A stretch of DNA of 35,574 nt from Paratractidigestivibacter sp963591565 (GCA_963591565.1 CAVAUD010000007.1:1-35574); one strand, 5' to 3'; numbered from the stretch's first letter, positions 15,756 to 24,896 are shown. The notes: generated by a model not told the origin, from the letters alone. Made by a program: numbers and translations.

Positions 15756-17333
15756 GTGGCATCTTTGAACAAGGACCAGAAGGTCGGCAAGCACAGCGCA
15801 GCACACGCGAAGCCGGCGGCGGGCAGGACCGGCGCTCGTTCGCGCGCGAACACGAGCGCGAACGCCTACTCCCAGCAGTACTCGAGCTACGACTTTGGCG
15901 CATACGGCCAGGCGGGCTTCGACTCCGCCGATTTTGCCGAGAAGCCCAGGAAGAGCAAGCTCTGGATCATTCCCGTCGTGCTCGTCGCGGTGCTTCTCGT
16001 CGCCTACGGCGCGGGCGTCGCGGTTTTCTCCACCAGGTTCCTGCCCAACACCACGGTCGACGGCACGGACGTCTCGCTTAAGGAGAAGTCCGAGGTCGCG
16101 TCCAGCGTCGAGGCGGGCCTCAGCGGCTATTCGACCACCGTCAGCGGCGACGGCATTTCCTTCTCGATCAAGGCCTCAGACATCAACCTGCGCTACGACG
16201 GCGACGCGTATGCCGAGGCCGCGATGAGCCAAACCTCGCCCTTTACCTGGCCTTTTGCTTTCTTCACCAACAGAAACCTCACCGTGGGCGCCAAGATGGG
16301 CTACGACGAGGCCATGCTTTCCTCGCTTCTGCAGACCTACATCGACGCGGCCACCCAGGGCGCTGACGTTAAGAACGGCGGCATCACCTACGACGAGGCC
16401 CAGGGCAAGTACGTGCTGTCCGACGCCGCCGTCGCAGGCAACATCGACGCCGCGGCCTTCTTGACCAACTTCGCCGAGAAGATCGAGTCGCTGCCCGCAA
16501 CGATCACCATCGGCGACGAGTGCCTGACCGGCGGAAACACCATCTATGCCTCGGTCGATGCCGCCAACTCCTACCTGCAGGCGGGCCCTGTCCTGACCCT
16601 GGCCAACACGACGGTGACCGAGGTCACGCCGGCGCAGATCGCCTCGTGGATCAGCTTCAACGACGACTTGACCGTCTCGCTTGACGAGGACGCCATCACC
16701 AGCTGGTGCCGCGGCGACCTGTCCAACACGACCGATACCGTGGGCAAGTCGCGCACCTTCACCCGCCCCGACGGCAAGGTCGTCACCACGCAGGCCCGCG
16801 GCGTCTACGGCTGGTCCATCAACGGCGCCGAGACGGCCGAGAAGATCGTCGAGGCCATCAAGGGCGGCACCAAGCAGACCATCGAGATCCCCTGCTACGA
16901 CACGGCCGACCGCTACAACCCCGGCGGCCAGGACTGGCCCGACCGCTACATCGACGTCGACATCTCGACCCAGCACGCCACGTTCTACGAGAACGGCCAG
17001 GTCATCTGGGAGGCCGACGTCGTGACGGGCCTGCCGGCCGACGACCGAGACACCCCGCAGGGCGTCTGGACCATCACGAGCCGCGACACCGACGCGACGC
17101 TGACCGGCCCCAACGACGAGAGCGGCAACCCCGAGTGGGAGAGCCACGTCGACTTCTGGATGGGCGTCAAGCAGAACATCGTCGGCTTCCACAACGCCCC
17201 GTGGCGCTACTACTTTGGCGGCGAGATCTACAAGACCAACGGCAGCCACGGCTGCATCAACCTCTCCTACGATGACGCCGAGAAGCTCTATAACCTGTGC
17301 AAAGTCGGCGACGTGGTGGTTATCCACGAGTAG
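15756..17333 (+). CDS. Membrane-anchored L,D-transpeptidase (YkuD domain)
   Basis: Makes 3-3 peptidoglycan cross-links, or attaches proteins to peptidoglycan, outside the membrane. 525 residues. A disordered Ala/Ser-rich cytoplasmic tail (1-68) precedes one membrane helix (69-91). Residues about 95-380 look like two tandem PG_binding_4-type domains, as in Enterococcus Ldt. The C-terminal YkuD domain (about 400-525) has IDVDISTQHATFY, the loop GFHNAP with His479 and the catalytic signature GSHGCINL with Cys500. The start is GTG at 15756, with AGAGG 5 nt upstream. Monocistronic, with its own terminator. Neighbour of the wall adhesin but not co-transcribed with it. Confidence 0.94.
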   Translation: MASLNKDQKVGKHSAAHAKPAAGRTGARSRANTSANAYSQQYSSYDFGAYGQAGFDSADFAEKPRKSKLWIIPVVLVAVLLVAYGAGVAVFSTRFLPNTTVDGTDVSLKEKSEVASSVEAGLSGYSTTVSGDGISFSIKASDINLRYDGDAYAEAAMSQTSPFTWPFAFFTNRNLTVGAKMGYDEAMLSSLLQTYIDAATQGADVKNGGITYDEAQGKYVLSDAAVAGNIDAAAFLTNFAEKIESLPATITIGDECLTGGNTIYASVDAANSYLQAGPVLTLANTTVTEVTPAQIASWISFNDDLTVSLDEDAITSWCRGDLSNTTDTVGKSRTFTRPDGKVVTTQARGVYGWSINGAETAEKIVEAIKGGTKQTIEIPCYDTADRYNPGGQDWPDRYIDVDISTQHATFYENGQVIWEADVVTGLPADDRDTPQGVWTITSRDTDATLTGPNDESGNPEWESHVDFWMGVKQNIVGFHNAPWRYYFGGEIYKTNGSHGCINLSYDDAEKLYNLCKVGDVVVIHE

Positions 17334-17368
17334 GCAGTGACGAAGAGTAACTCACGCGCTTGAGAAGG

Positions 17369-17402
17369 CGGCGTCCGGGAACGTTCCGGACGCCGTTTTT
17401 TG
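17369..17402 (+). terminator. Intrinsic terminator of the L,D-transpeptidase gene
   Basis: CGGCGTCCGG (17369-17378) pairs with CCGGACGCCG (17386-17395), followed by TTTTTTG. Confidence 0.93.
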
Positions 17403-17480
17403 TTGGCGACCGGTGAGCGGCGGTGGTTTGGGCGTTGGGCGGTAGCGCATCAAACGTTGAATCGCTTTTGAGGCATGGTT

Positions 17481-17509
17481 TTGTATGTCGTGTGAGCTGC
17501 ACATATATC
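17481..17509 (+). promoter_or_regulatory. Putative promoter of the adhesin gene
   Basis: TTGTAT (17481-17486), a 17-nt spacer and TATATC (17504-17509) fit a housekeeping promoter with three and four consensus matches. Transcription would start near 17516, giving a leader of about 125 nt. An alternative is activation from the tandem CTGTCAG repeat just downstream, which would need a start near 17570. Confidence 0.4.
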
Positions 17510-17526
17510 TACCTGCTGATAGATTT

Positions 17527-17544
17527 CTGTCAGGAAGCTGTCAG
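17527..17544 (+). promoter_or_regulatory. Tandem CTGTCAG repeat resembling a PhoB box
   Basis: CTGTCAG (17527-17533), the spacer GAAG and an identical CTGTCAG (17538-17544) form two 7-bp direct repeats with an 11-bp period. The E. coli PhoB box is two CTGTCAT-like repeats with a 4-nt spacer, so six of seven bases match in each half. It lies about 95 nt before the adhesin ATG. Apart from this repeat and the promoter, 17403-17639 shows no gene. Confidence 0.4.
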
Positions 17545-17639
17545 AAAAGATTGATGCTCAAAAAGATGTGAACGGCAACCGGCGATCGCGACCCTAGCAT
17601 GAAGGTCTCCCCTGTAACTTTTGACCAAAGGAGAAGACC

Positions 17640-20600
17640 ATGCACGTAAAGGAGCACGGCGGCGAGAGCGCCGCGACACCCAAGCCGAGGAGGTGGCCAG
17701 CAGGAAAGAGGGTGGGCTGCGCGTTGTTGAGCCTGGTCCTTGCGCTAGGCCAACTCCTCTCGCTCGCTGTCCCCCAACTCGCGGCCGCGACGGGGGCAGG
17801 TGAGCGGCTGACACTCAACAGCGTCTCCCCGATCTTCGACGGGTCGCGCACCCACGAGTTCTGGCTGTCGAACGGCAGCCTCGCCTGGTGCGGCGACGTG
17901 AACATCTGGCATCCTGACGCGGGGAGCGTGGGCTCGGTCTACGACGGCTCGCAGGCGACCTACCACGTCGAGCGCGGAGGCGCCACCGCCGCCTACACAA
18001 CGGCGCAGCTGCGCGCCCTGGACTACCTGGTCTACACCGGAAACTCTCAGATAGCGAGCACCATCGGCAAAAATCCGACGGCCTTTGGCATGTATGGCCG
18101 CTGGGACACGGGTTGCATGAAGGCGACCGCCGTGGTGCAGGCCGCGATCTGGATGGTGCGTTTCTATCCCGGCGTGCCCGACGTCACGGTCGACGGCGAC
18201 TGGCAGTTCTACGCAGGCGAGGGCTCGGGGCAGACCTCGGACGTCTTCTCGCAGGACTGCATCATGCGGGCCTATCTCGAGGCCAAGGCCTATGCGGACG
18301 CGGGCGGCGGCAACCCGGCCATCGACGGCTGCGCGCATGTCGTCAAGTGGGACACGGGCGGCCAGAACATCCTCTTCTTCGCGCCGCCGACGGCCTTTGT
18401 CAACCTGCGTAAGTCGAGCGCGAACGCGAGCACTGCCGGCAACTCCGCTTACAGCTTGCAGGGGGCCGAGTACGGCGTCTTCGCGGACGCGTCGTGCACC
18501 CAGCTTGTAGGGACGTTGGTCACCGGCACGGACGGCAACAGCAATACGCTGCAGGTCAACCCGGGCACCTACTACGCGAAGGAGACCCGCGCGAGCGCCG
18601 GGTACGAGCTGTGCGACGAGGTCCATTCGGTGACGGTGGGCTCTGGCGCGACGGCGACCTTCACCTGCGCCGAGAAGCCCTCGCCAGCTCACGTGAACCT
18701 CAAGAAAACCTCGAGCTCCCAGGTTGCCGGCAACGCCAACTACAGCCTGGCCGGGGCAACCTATGGCGTCTACGCAGACGCGGCCTGCCGCACCAAGGTG
18801 GGCGAGCTCGTGACGGACAAGTCTGGCAACTCGAACACGCTGGACGTGTTGGCCGGCACCTACTACGCGAAGGAGACGAAGGCGAGCGCCGGGCACGAGC
18901 TCTGCCGCGAGGTCCATAAGGTAAGCGCGGCGCCTGGGGCGACCGCGACCTTCAACTGCACCGAGAAGGCGCAGACCTCGCCGCTGACGCTGCGCAAGGT
19001 CTCTTCCGGCGTCGAGATCGACCGCTCGAACCCCAACTATTCGCTGGCCGGCGCCAAGTACGAGGTCTTCTCGGATGCGGGCTGCACCAAGCTCGTCACG
19101 ACGCTGACCTGCGGCGAGGACGGTACCTCCAACACCGTCGAGGTGCTGGCCGGGACCTATTACGTCAAGGAGAAGACCCCTTCTGCCGGCCACGAGCTGT
19201 GCGATGAGGTTCACAGCGTGACCGTGCGCTTTGGCGAGAAGGCGGAGGTCACCTGCAAGGAGCCGGTGATCTACAGTTCCGCGAAACTCAAGAAGACGTC
19301 GCTGGATGTGCAAATCGACCGAGCGAACAGCAACTACTCGCTTGCCGGGGCCGAGTACGGGGTCTTCTCGGATGAGGCATGCAAGAAGCGCGTGGCGACC
19401 CTCACCACCAACGAGGACGGCGAGAGCAACGAGGTCGTGCTTCTCGCCGGGACCTATTACGTGAAGGAGACCAAGGCATCGCTCGGGCATGAGCTGTGCG
19501 ACGAGACCCACCGGGTGGAGTGCAAGCTCAACCAGACCGCGGTCGTCGAGTGCTCGGAGCCCGTGCGCTACGCCTGGGCAAAGCTCAAGAAGGTTAGCGC
19601 GAATGAGGCGCTGACCTCGGGCAACGCATGTTACTCGTTGGCCGGTGCCACCTACGACGTGTTCTCGGACGAGGGCCTTACTAAGAAGGTCGGCAGCCTC
19701 ACCACCAAAAAGGACGGCGAGAGCAACACGCTGCAGCTGCTGGCCGGCACCTACTACGCCAAGGAGACCCGCGCCTCCGAGGGCTATCTGTTGTGCGGCG
19801 ACGTCCACGAGCTGACGATCGGCTGCGGCGAGACGGGCACCTTCCAATGCAGCGAGAAGCCCGCGGCCGACCCGATTGAGCTCGCGCTGGAGAAGTACGA
19901 CGCCGAGTTGGGCTATAGCGCCGAGGGTAACAGCGCGCTTGGGGACGCCACGCTGGCAGACGCGGAGTTCACCGTCGACTACTACGACACGGTCGCCTTC
20001 GCGAGCCAGGCCGACCTCGCGGCAAGCGGCCTTGCGCCGGAGCGCAGCTGGGTTCTCAAGACCGACGCAGACGGCAAGTCTTATCTCGACACCGCCCACC
20101 TCGTGAGCGGAGACGCCCTCTACCTGGGGCTCGATGGCAAGCCGTGCCTTCCCCGCGGCACTGTCGTGATTCGCGAGAGCAAGGCGCCGCGCGGCTACAA
20201 GGCGTCGGGTGAGGTCTCGTTCCAGAAGATTCAGGAGTCTCCAGCCGCCGATGTGATCACGTACGTCTCCCCCACTTTCGCCGAGCAGGCCATCCGCGGC
20301 GACGTCGAGTTCACCAAGCGCGCGGAGAACGGGTCTGACCGCTTGGCCAGCGTACCTTTCAGGCTGATGTCGCTATCCACCGGCGAGTCGCACGTCGTCG
20401 TCACCGACGAGAACGGTTTCTTCTCCAGCGCGGCCGATTGGAACCCGCACACCGTGAACACCAACGGCAATGACTGGGCATTGGACGAGGAAGGCCCTGT
20501 TGACTCTTCTCGCCTTGATCCCGCAGCCGGGACCTGGTTTGGCGTGGGTACCGTGGCAAACGACGACTTGAGCGCCTTGCCGTACGACACCTACAGCCTT

Positions 20601-23600
20601 GAGGAGCTGCGCTGCGACGCCAACGAGGGCTATGTCCTCGTCTCCACGCAGGTAACCGTCACGCGCGACAACCGCACGCTTGACCTGGGGACCTTGGACG
20701 ACCCCGAGGCAGAAATCCACACCGTGGCCATCGACGCCGCAGACGGCGACAAGTACCTGGCCTGCGGAGACGCAGCCGTCAAGGACACCGTGAGCTTCTC
20801 GCACGTGGTGAAGGGCCGTGAGTACACCCTGCGCGCCCAGGTTGCCGACGCGAGCACCGGCACCGTTTTGACCGACCCGGCCGGCACGCCCGTGGCAGCT
20901 GAGAAGACCTTCGTCGCCGAGGCCTCCCACGGGACGCAGACGATGGAGCTGCCCGTCTCGACCTATGCCCTCGCGGGCAAAACCCTCGTCGTCTACGAGA
21001 CGCTGCTTGACGCGGGCGGCTCGGTCCTGGCGACCCACATCGATAAGGAGGACACCAACCAGCAGGTCAAGGTCATTCAGCCTCAGATTTGGACGAGCGC
21101 GGCCGATGCGGCCGACGGCGACAAGGACGTCGTGAGCGAGCCGGACGCCTCGGTTGTCGACACGGTGCGCTACGCCGGCCTGGTGCCCGGCACCTCCTAC
21201 ACCATGACCGGCGTTCTTATGAAGAAGGCACTCGACGCCGAGGGCAAGGCCTGCGCGGAGGAGTTCCTGGTTAACGGTCAGCCCGTCATCGCGAGCACCG
21301 AGTTCACGGCGCAAGGCGAGTCCGGAGAGACCCAGGTGAGCTTCTCGTTCGACGCGTCCGCGTTAAGCGACGGATGCGAGCTCGTGGTCTTCGAGGAGCT
21401 GCGGCACGGCTCCGACGTCATGGCCACCCACGCCGATGCAAGCGACGAGGGCCAGACCGTTCGCGTTATCCGACCGCAGGTCACCACAAGCGCACGCGAC
21501 GCCGCCGACGGCGATGACCAGCTCGTGAGCGAGGCCGACGTCTCCCTCGTGGACACCGTGCGCTACAGCAACCTCGTGCCCGGAAAGAGCTACACCGTCA
21601 CAGGCACCTTGATGGAGAAGACGACCGACGACGAGGGGTACGTCTCTGCAAATGAATTCCTGGTAGATGGGCAGAAAGTCACGGCTTCGACGGAGTTCAT
21701 CGCCGAGGCGGCATCCGGCGAGACGCAGGTCACCTTCTGCTTCGACGCTTCGGTGCTGGCTAAACGCGAACAGACGGAGCTCGTGGTCTTCGAGAGCCTC
21801 TCGCGCAACGGCGTCGAGCTCGCCGCGCATGCCGATGTTGCCGATAAGAACCAAACCGTCCGCGTGACGCCGCCGAGCCTCCAGACCACGGCCAGCGACG
21901 CCGCCGACACCGACAAGAACGTCGTCGCCGAGCCGCAGGCCCGCGTGACGGACACCGTTCGCTACAGCAACGTCAACATCGGCAAGACCTATCGCGTCTT
22001 CGGCACCCTTATGGAGGCCGTGACCGACGAGGGCGGAAACGTCACCGCCAAGCAGTTCCTGGTAGATGGACGGCCCGTGACCGCCGAGGCCGAGTTCGTG
22101 GCCGAGTCCAAGGAAGGCGAGGTGAGCCTGACCTTCGAGTTCGACGCGACCGCCCTGGGCGCGCGCGGGAAGACGAGCCTCGTGGCCTTCGAGTCCCTCT
22201 CGTACAAGGACCGCGAGATTGCGGTGCACGCCGACATCACCGACGAGGGCCAGACCGTCACGGTCACGCCGCCGAGCATCTCCACCACGGCGAGCGATGC
22301 CGTCGACGGCGACAAGAACGTGGTCGCCGAGGCCGACGCCCGCGTGACCGACACCATCCATTACAAGAACCTCACGCCCGGCAAGACCTACCGCGTGAGC
22401 GGGACCCTGATGGAGCGCGGCGTTGACGAGAATGGCGGCTCTATTGCAAATGAATTCCTGGTAGACGGCGAGAAAGTCACTGCAGAGACCGAGTTCGTGG
22501 CCGCGTCTGCCGAAGGCGACGTCGACGTGACCTTCACCTTCGATGCATCCGCCCTGGCAAGCCGTGTCACCACCCCGCTCGTCGCCTTCGAGTCCCTGAC
22601 ATACGCCGGCATCGAGATCTGCGCCCACGCCGATATCGACGATGCCGAGCAGACCGTGAACGTGACGCCGCCCGCGATCGCGACCACGGCAGTTGACGCC
22701 TCTGACGGCGATAAGCAGCTGGTAAGCGAGGCCGACGTCTCCATCACCGACACCGTGCGCTACAGCAACGTGACCCCCGGCAAGACCTACACCCTGCGCG
22801 GAACCCTCATGCAAAAGTTCGTCGATGAGGACGGCAACGTGTCCGCCGTCGAGTTCCTCAACGACGGCTCCCCCGTCACCGCCGAGGCCGAGTTCTGTGC
22901 CGAGGCGGCGGAAGGCGAGGTCGCCGTGACCTTCACTTTCGATGCCTCCGATCTTGCCGTAAACAAGAACACCGAGCTCGTGGTCTTCGAGTCCCTCTTC
23001 CACAAGGGCGCCGAGCTCTGCGCGCACGCCGACGCGAGCGACGAGGGCCAGACCGTGACCGTCGTGCCGCCCTCCGTGGCCACGACCGCCACAGATGGCC
23101 TTGACGGCGACAAGGTCATCGTCGCCGACACTATGGCCAGCGTCGTCGACACCGTTCGCTACGAGGGTCTTACCCCCGGCAAGACCTATCATCTCGAAGG
23201 CACCCTCATGGTCAAGTCGACCAACGAGGATGGCACGCTGATTGGCAATGAGCTCCTGGTAGACGGCGAGAAAGTCACCGCCCAGGCAGATTTCACTCCC
23301 GCGGAGAAATCCGGCGAGGCCCAGGTAACCTTCATCTTCGACGCTTCTCGTATCGCCGATGAGACGGCTCTCGTCGCATTCGAGGCGCTCTCGTACAAAG
23401 GCAAGACGATCGCGGTCCACGCTGACGTAAGCGACGAGGACCAGACCGTCACCGTCCGCACGCCCAAGATCGGCACTCATGCCTTCGACGCCCTCGACAA
23501 TGACAAGGACCTTGTCGCAGACACCCAGACAACCCTTACCGACCAAGTCATCTACACAAACGTCGTGCCCGGGGCGACATACACCCTGGCAGGCCTGGTC

Positions 23601-24587
23601 GTCGATGCTTCCACGGGCCTGCCCATGCTCGCCAACAACAGCGGCGGCGCTGTCACGGCCGAGCACCTCACCGCCTTCTGCCGCGACCTTCTCGCCGCGT
23701 TGGGAATCCCCCAATCCGAGACGGGCCAGCTGTCCTGGGACGTCGCTGGCAGCCTCCCAACTGTTGTTGACAGGCAGGCGCTCAGAGCCCTGCGCGAGAC
23801 CTATCCCGACGTCGTTTCTCGCCTTGTTTGGACGAGCAAGGAGTTCAGGGCCGAGAACGACACCTATTATCTGGGGATGGACTTCACCTTCGATGCCACC
23901 GACATGATTGACCGCACGTCCGGCGAAGCTAAAGATATCGTTGTCTTCGAGATGCTCTGTGCAGGATCCCTGGGCCTAGACGGCGCCGACGGAGAGGCCG
24001 TCGAGCCCTGCCGCCTGGTGGCCGCCGAGTTCGACACAGAAAACCCGGACCAGACCGTGAGGCTCACGCCGTCATCCATCGGCACCGTGGCCACGGATAA
24101 GCTCGACGGCGACCATGAGGTTCTCGCCAACGAAGATGCCGCCATCACCGACACCGTGAGCTACAGCGGCCTTGTCCCCGGCAAGCAATACACCCTGCAC
24201 GCGACCCTCATGGACCGCGAGACGGGCGAGCCCCTGCTCGTTGATGGCAATCCGGTCACCGCGACCCTTGCCTTCACACCCGAGCAGGCCGACGGTGAGG
24301 TCCAGATAGACCTCGGGCCCTTCAATGCGTCCCAGCTCGCAGGCCATACCCTCGTGGTTTTCGAAGAGCTCTGCCGCGAGACCGAGCGAGATGGCAAGAC
24401 TGTCGAGCAGACCGTGGCCGAGCACAGGGACCTGTCCGACAAGGACCAGTCCGTCCTCGTCGTGAGCCCTCCCGCCACAACTCCCGTGACCGGAGATGCC
24501 ACAACCACGGCAGCGATTGCCCTCGCTACATTCGCCGCCCTTCTCTGCCTTATCGTCTCCCGCGAGACCCGCATTAAGTCCGCCTAG
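17640..24587 (+). CDS. Giant wall-anchored adhesin: thioester domain, SpaA-like and VaFE (T-Q ester) repeats
   Basis: A 2315-residue surface protein predicted to bind host or matrix covalently and stand off the cell wall. AAAGGAG lies 6 nt before the ATG. Domain order: signal peptide (hydrophobic about 28-50, ending LAAA); TQXA-type thioester domain (about 55-250) with Cys84 in LAWCGD and Gln167 in VVQAAIW as the likely thioester pair; five ~98-residue SpaA-like repeats (253-742); two further CnaB-like modules (about 745-1025, with RESKAPRGY in the first); nine VaFE/T-Q ester repeats (1026-2275); and a sorting signal with TPVTG (2281-2285), hydrophobic stretch and basic tail. Sortase would cut at TPVTG; no sortase gene is in the window. 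Likely monocistronic. The ligand is unknown. Confidence 0.93.
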   Translation: MHVKEHGGESAATPKPRRWPAGKRVGCALLSLVLALGQLLSLAVPQLAAATGAGERLTLNSVSPIFDGSRTHEFWLSNGSLAWCGDVNIWHPDAGSVGSVYDGSQATYHVERGGATAAYTTAQLRALDYLVYTGNSQIASTIGKNPTAFGMYGRWDTGCMKATAVVQAAIWMVRFYPGVPDVTVDGDWQFYAGEGSGQTSDVFSQDCIMRAYLEAKAYADAGGGNPAIDGCAHVVKWDTGGQNILFFAPPTAFVNLRKSSANASTAGNSAYSLQGAEYGVFADASCTQLVGTLVTGTDGNSNTLQVNPGTYYAKETRASAGYELCDEVHSVTVGSGATATFTCAEKPSPAHVNLKKTSSSQVAGNANYSLAGATYGVYADAACRTKVGELVTDKSGNSNTLDVLAGTYYAKETKASAGHELCREVHKVSAAPGATATFNCTEKAQTSPLTLRKVSSGVEIDRSNPNYSLAGAKYEVFSDAGCTKLVTTLTCGEDGTSNTVEVLAGTYYVKEKTPSAGHELCDEVHSVTVRFGEKAEVTCKEPVIYSSAKLKKTSLDVQIDRANSNYSLAGAEYGVFSDEACKKRVATLTTNEDGESNEVVLLAGTYYVKETKASLGHELCDETHRVECKLNQTAVVECSEPVRYAWAKLKKVSANEALTSGNACYSLAGATYDVFSDEGLTKKVGSLTTKKDGESNTLQLLAGTYYAKETRASEGYLLCGDVHELTIGCGETGTFQCSEKPAADPIELALEKYDAELGYSAEGNSALGDATLADAEFTVDYYDTVAFASQADLAASGLAPERSWVLKTDADGKSYLDTAHLVSGDALYLGLDGKPCLPRGTVVIRESKAPRGYKASGEVSFQKIQESPAADVITYVSPTFAEQAIRGDVEFTKRAENGSDRLASVPFRLMSLSTGESHVVVTDENGFFSSAADWNPHTVNTNGNDWALDEEGPVDSSRLDPAAGTWFGVGTVANDDLSALPYDTYSLEELRCDANEGYVLVSTQVTVTRDNRTLDLGTLDDPEAEIHTVAIDAADGDKYLACGDAAVKDTVSFSHVVKGREYTLRAQVADASTGTVLTDPAGTPVAAEKTFVAEASHGTQTMELPVSTYALAGKTLVVYETLLDAGGSVLATHIDKEDTNQQVKVIQPQIWTSAADAADGDKDVVSEPDASVVDTVRYAGLVPGTSYTMTGVLMKKALDAEGKACAEEFLVNGQPVIASTEFTAQGESGETQVSFSFDASALSDGCELVVFEELRHGSDVMATHADASDEGQTVRVIRPQVTTSARDAADGDDQLVSEADVSLVDTVRYSNLVPGKSYTVTGTLMEKTTDDEGYVSANEFLVDGQKVTASTEFIAEAASGETQVTFCFDASVLAKREQTELVVFESLSRNGVELAAHADVADKNQTVRVTPPSLQTTASDAADTDKNVVAEPQARVTDTVRYSNVNIGKTYRVFGTLMEAVTDEGGNVTAKQFLVDGRPVTAEAEFVAESKEGEVSLTFEFDATALGARGKTSLVAFESLSYKDREIAVHADITDEGQTVTVTPPSISTTASDAVDGDKNVVAEADARVTDTIHYKNLTPGKTYRVSGTLMERGVDENGGSIANEFLVDGEKVTAETEFVAASAEGDVDVTFTFDASALASRVTTPLVAFESLTYAGIEICAHADIDDAEQTVNVTPPAIATTAVDASDGDKQLVSEADVSITDTVRYSNVTPGKTYTLRGTLMQKFVDEDGNVSAVEFLNDGSPVTAEAEFCAEAAEGEVAVTFTFDASDLAVNKNTELVVFESLFHKGAELCAHADASDEGQTVTVVPPSVATTATDGLDGDKVIVADTMASVVDTVRYEGLTPGKTYHLEGTLMVKSTNEDGTLIGNELLVDGEKVTAQADFTPAEKSGEAQVTFIFDASRIADETALVAFEALSYKGKTIAVHADVSDEDQTVTVRTPKIGTHAFDALDNDKDLVADTQTTLTDQVIYTNVVPGATYTLAGLVVDASTGLPMLANNSGGAVTAEHLTAFCRDLLAALGIPQSETGQLSWDVAGSLPTVVDRQALRALRETYPDVVSRLVWTSKEFRAENDTYYLGMDFTFDATDMIDRTSGEAKDIVVFEMLCAGSLGLDGADGEAVEPCRLVAAEFDTENPDQTVRLTPSSIGTVATDKLDGDHEVLANEDAAITDTVSYSGLVPGKQYTLHATLMDRETGEPLLVDGNPVTATLAFTPEQADGEVQIDLGPFNASQLAGHTLVVFEELCRETERDGKTVEQTVAEHRDLSDKDQSVLVVSPPATTPVTGDATTTAAIALATFAALLCLIVSRETRIKSA
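18396..19865 (+). repeat. Five SpaA-like repeats with conserved cysteines
   Basis: Units start at residues 253, 350, 447, 546 and 645 (period 97-99). Each has L(K/R)K near the start (isopeptide Lys position), SL(A/Q)GAxYxVF, GTYY(A/V)KE (catalytic Glu position) and ends T/E/Q-C-x-E. Two cysteines are present in all five: in (E/L)LC and in the last strand. A third (SCT, ACR, GCT, ACK) is in units 1-4. Intramolecular Lys-Asn bonds are usual for this fold, but the Asn position reads Cys here. Confidence 0.85.
20715..24464 (+). repeat. Nine VaFE (T-Q ester bond) repeats
   Basis: Units start at residues 1026, 1150, 1281, 1414, 1547, 1680, 1813, 1944 and 2147. Most are 131-133 residues; the eighth is 203 because of an insertion. 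All nine keep the Thr in (I/V/L)xTxAxD at the start, the Glu in LVxFE or LVVYE-type strands, and the Gln in the closing QTV-like strand, so each could form the Thr-Gln ester cross-link known for this family. Confidence 0.88.
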
Positions 24588-24607
24588 CCTCAACCCGCAA
24601 CTTCCCC

Positions 24608-24632
24608 GGGGCGGCGCCACCCGCGCCGCCCC
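24608..24632 (+). terminator. GC-rich hairpin after the adhesin gene
   Basis: GGGGCGGCG (24608-24616) pairs with CGCCGCCCC (24624-24632) around CCACCCG, 20 nt after the stop. No T-run follows, so it may be a transcript-stabilising 3' stem rather than an intrinsic terminator. The rest of 24633-24940 has no recognisable gene; from about 24770 it turns visibly AT-richer. Confidence 0.5.
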
Positions 24633-24896
24633 ACCCTCCTCGGAACCCACCTTTGTCCTATCAACACGCGTTAGTGAGTCTGTGCCCGAGGCCTTCGACA
24701 AGATAGCCCTCGCCACGGCCAAACCCGCACCGAGCGCCCGCGCGAACTCATCAACGCCGACACAGCAAACGCATAAGTCTTTTAATTGGATTTCTTGATT
24801 TATAAGGAGCATCGCAAATCAAAACTCAGCAGTTTCGCTGTCCCATTCCCGTGAGCCCGATACTTTCTCAATCTACGGAGGCTTAGGAGAAGCTTC

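Noticed and set aside
15613..15903. An N-terminal extension of the SpoU methyltransferase
   Set aside because: It would overlap the divergent L,D-transpeptidase gene and its product is not family-like; the ATG at 15612 has a binding site.
21363..23714. A 783-codon minus-strand frame inside the adhesin gene
   Set aside because: It mirrors the repeat array of the adhesin; its product just repeats the antisense of the VaFE units and has no start signals.
18396..24464. A CRISPR array or satellite DNA, because of the regular repeats
   Set aside because: Repeat units are about 290-400 bp, in frame, and encode recognisable SpaA-like and VaFE domains; there are no short palindromic repeats with unique spacers.
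24633..24812. A possible decayed gene between the adhesin and the antitoxin
   Set aside because: Short open frames exist on both strands, but none has a binding site, a motif or consistent codon use.
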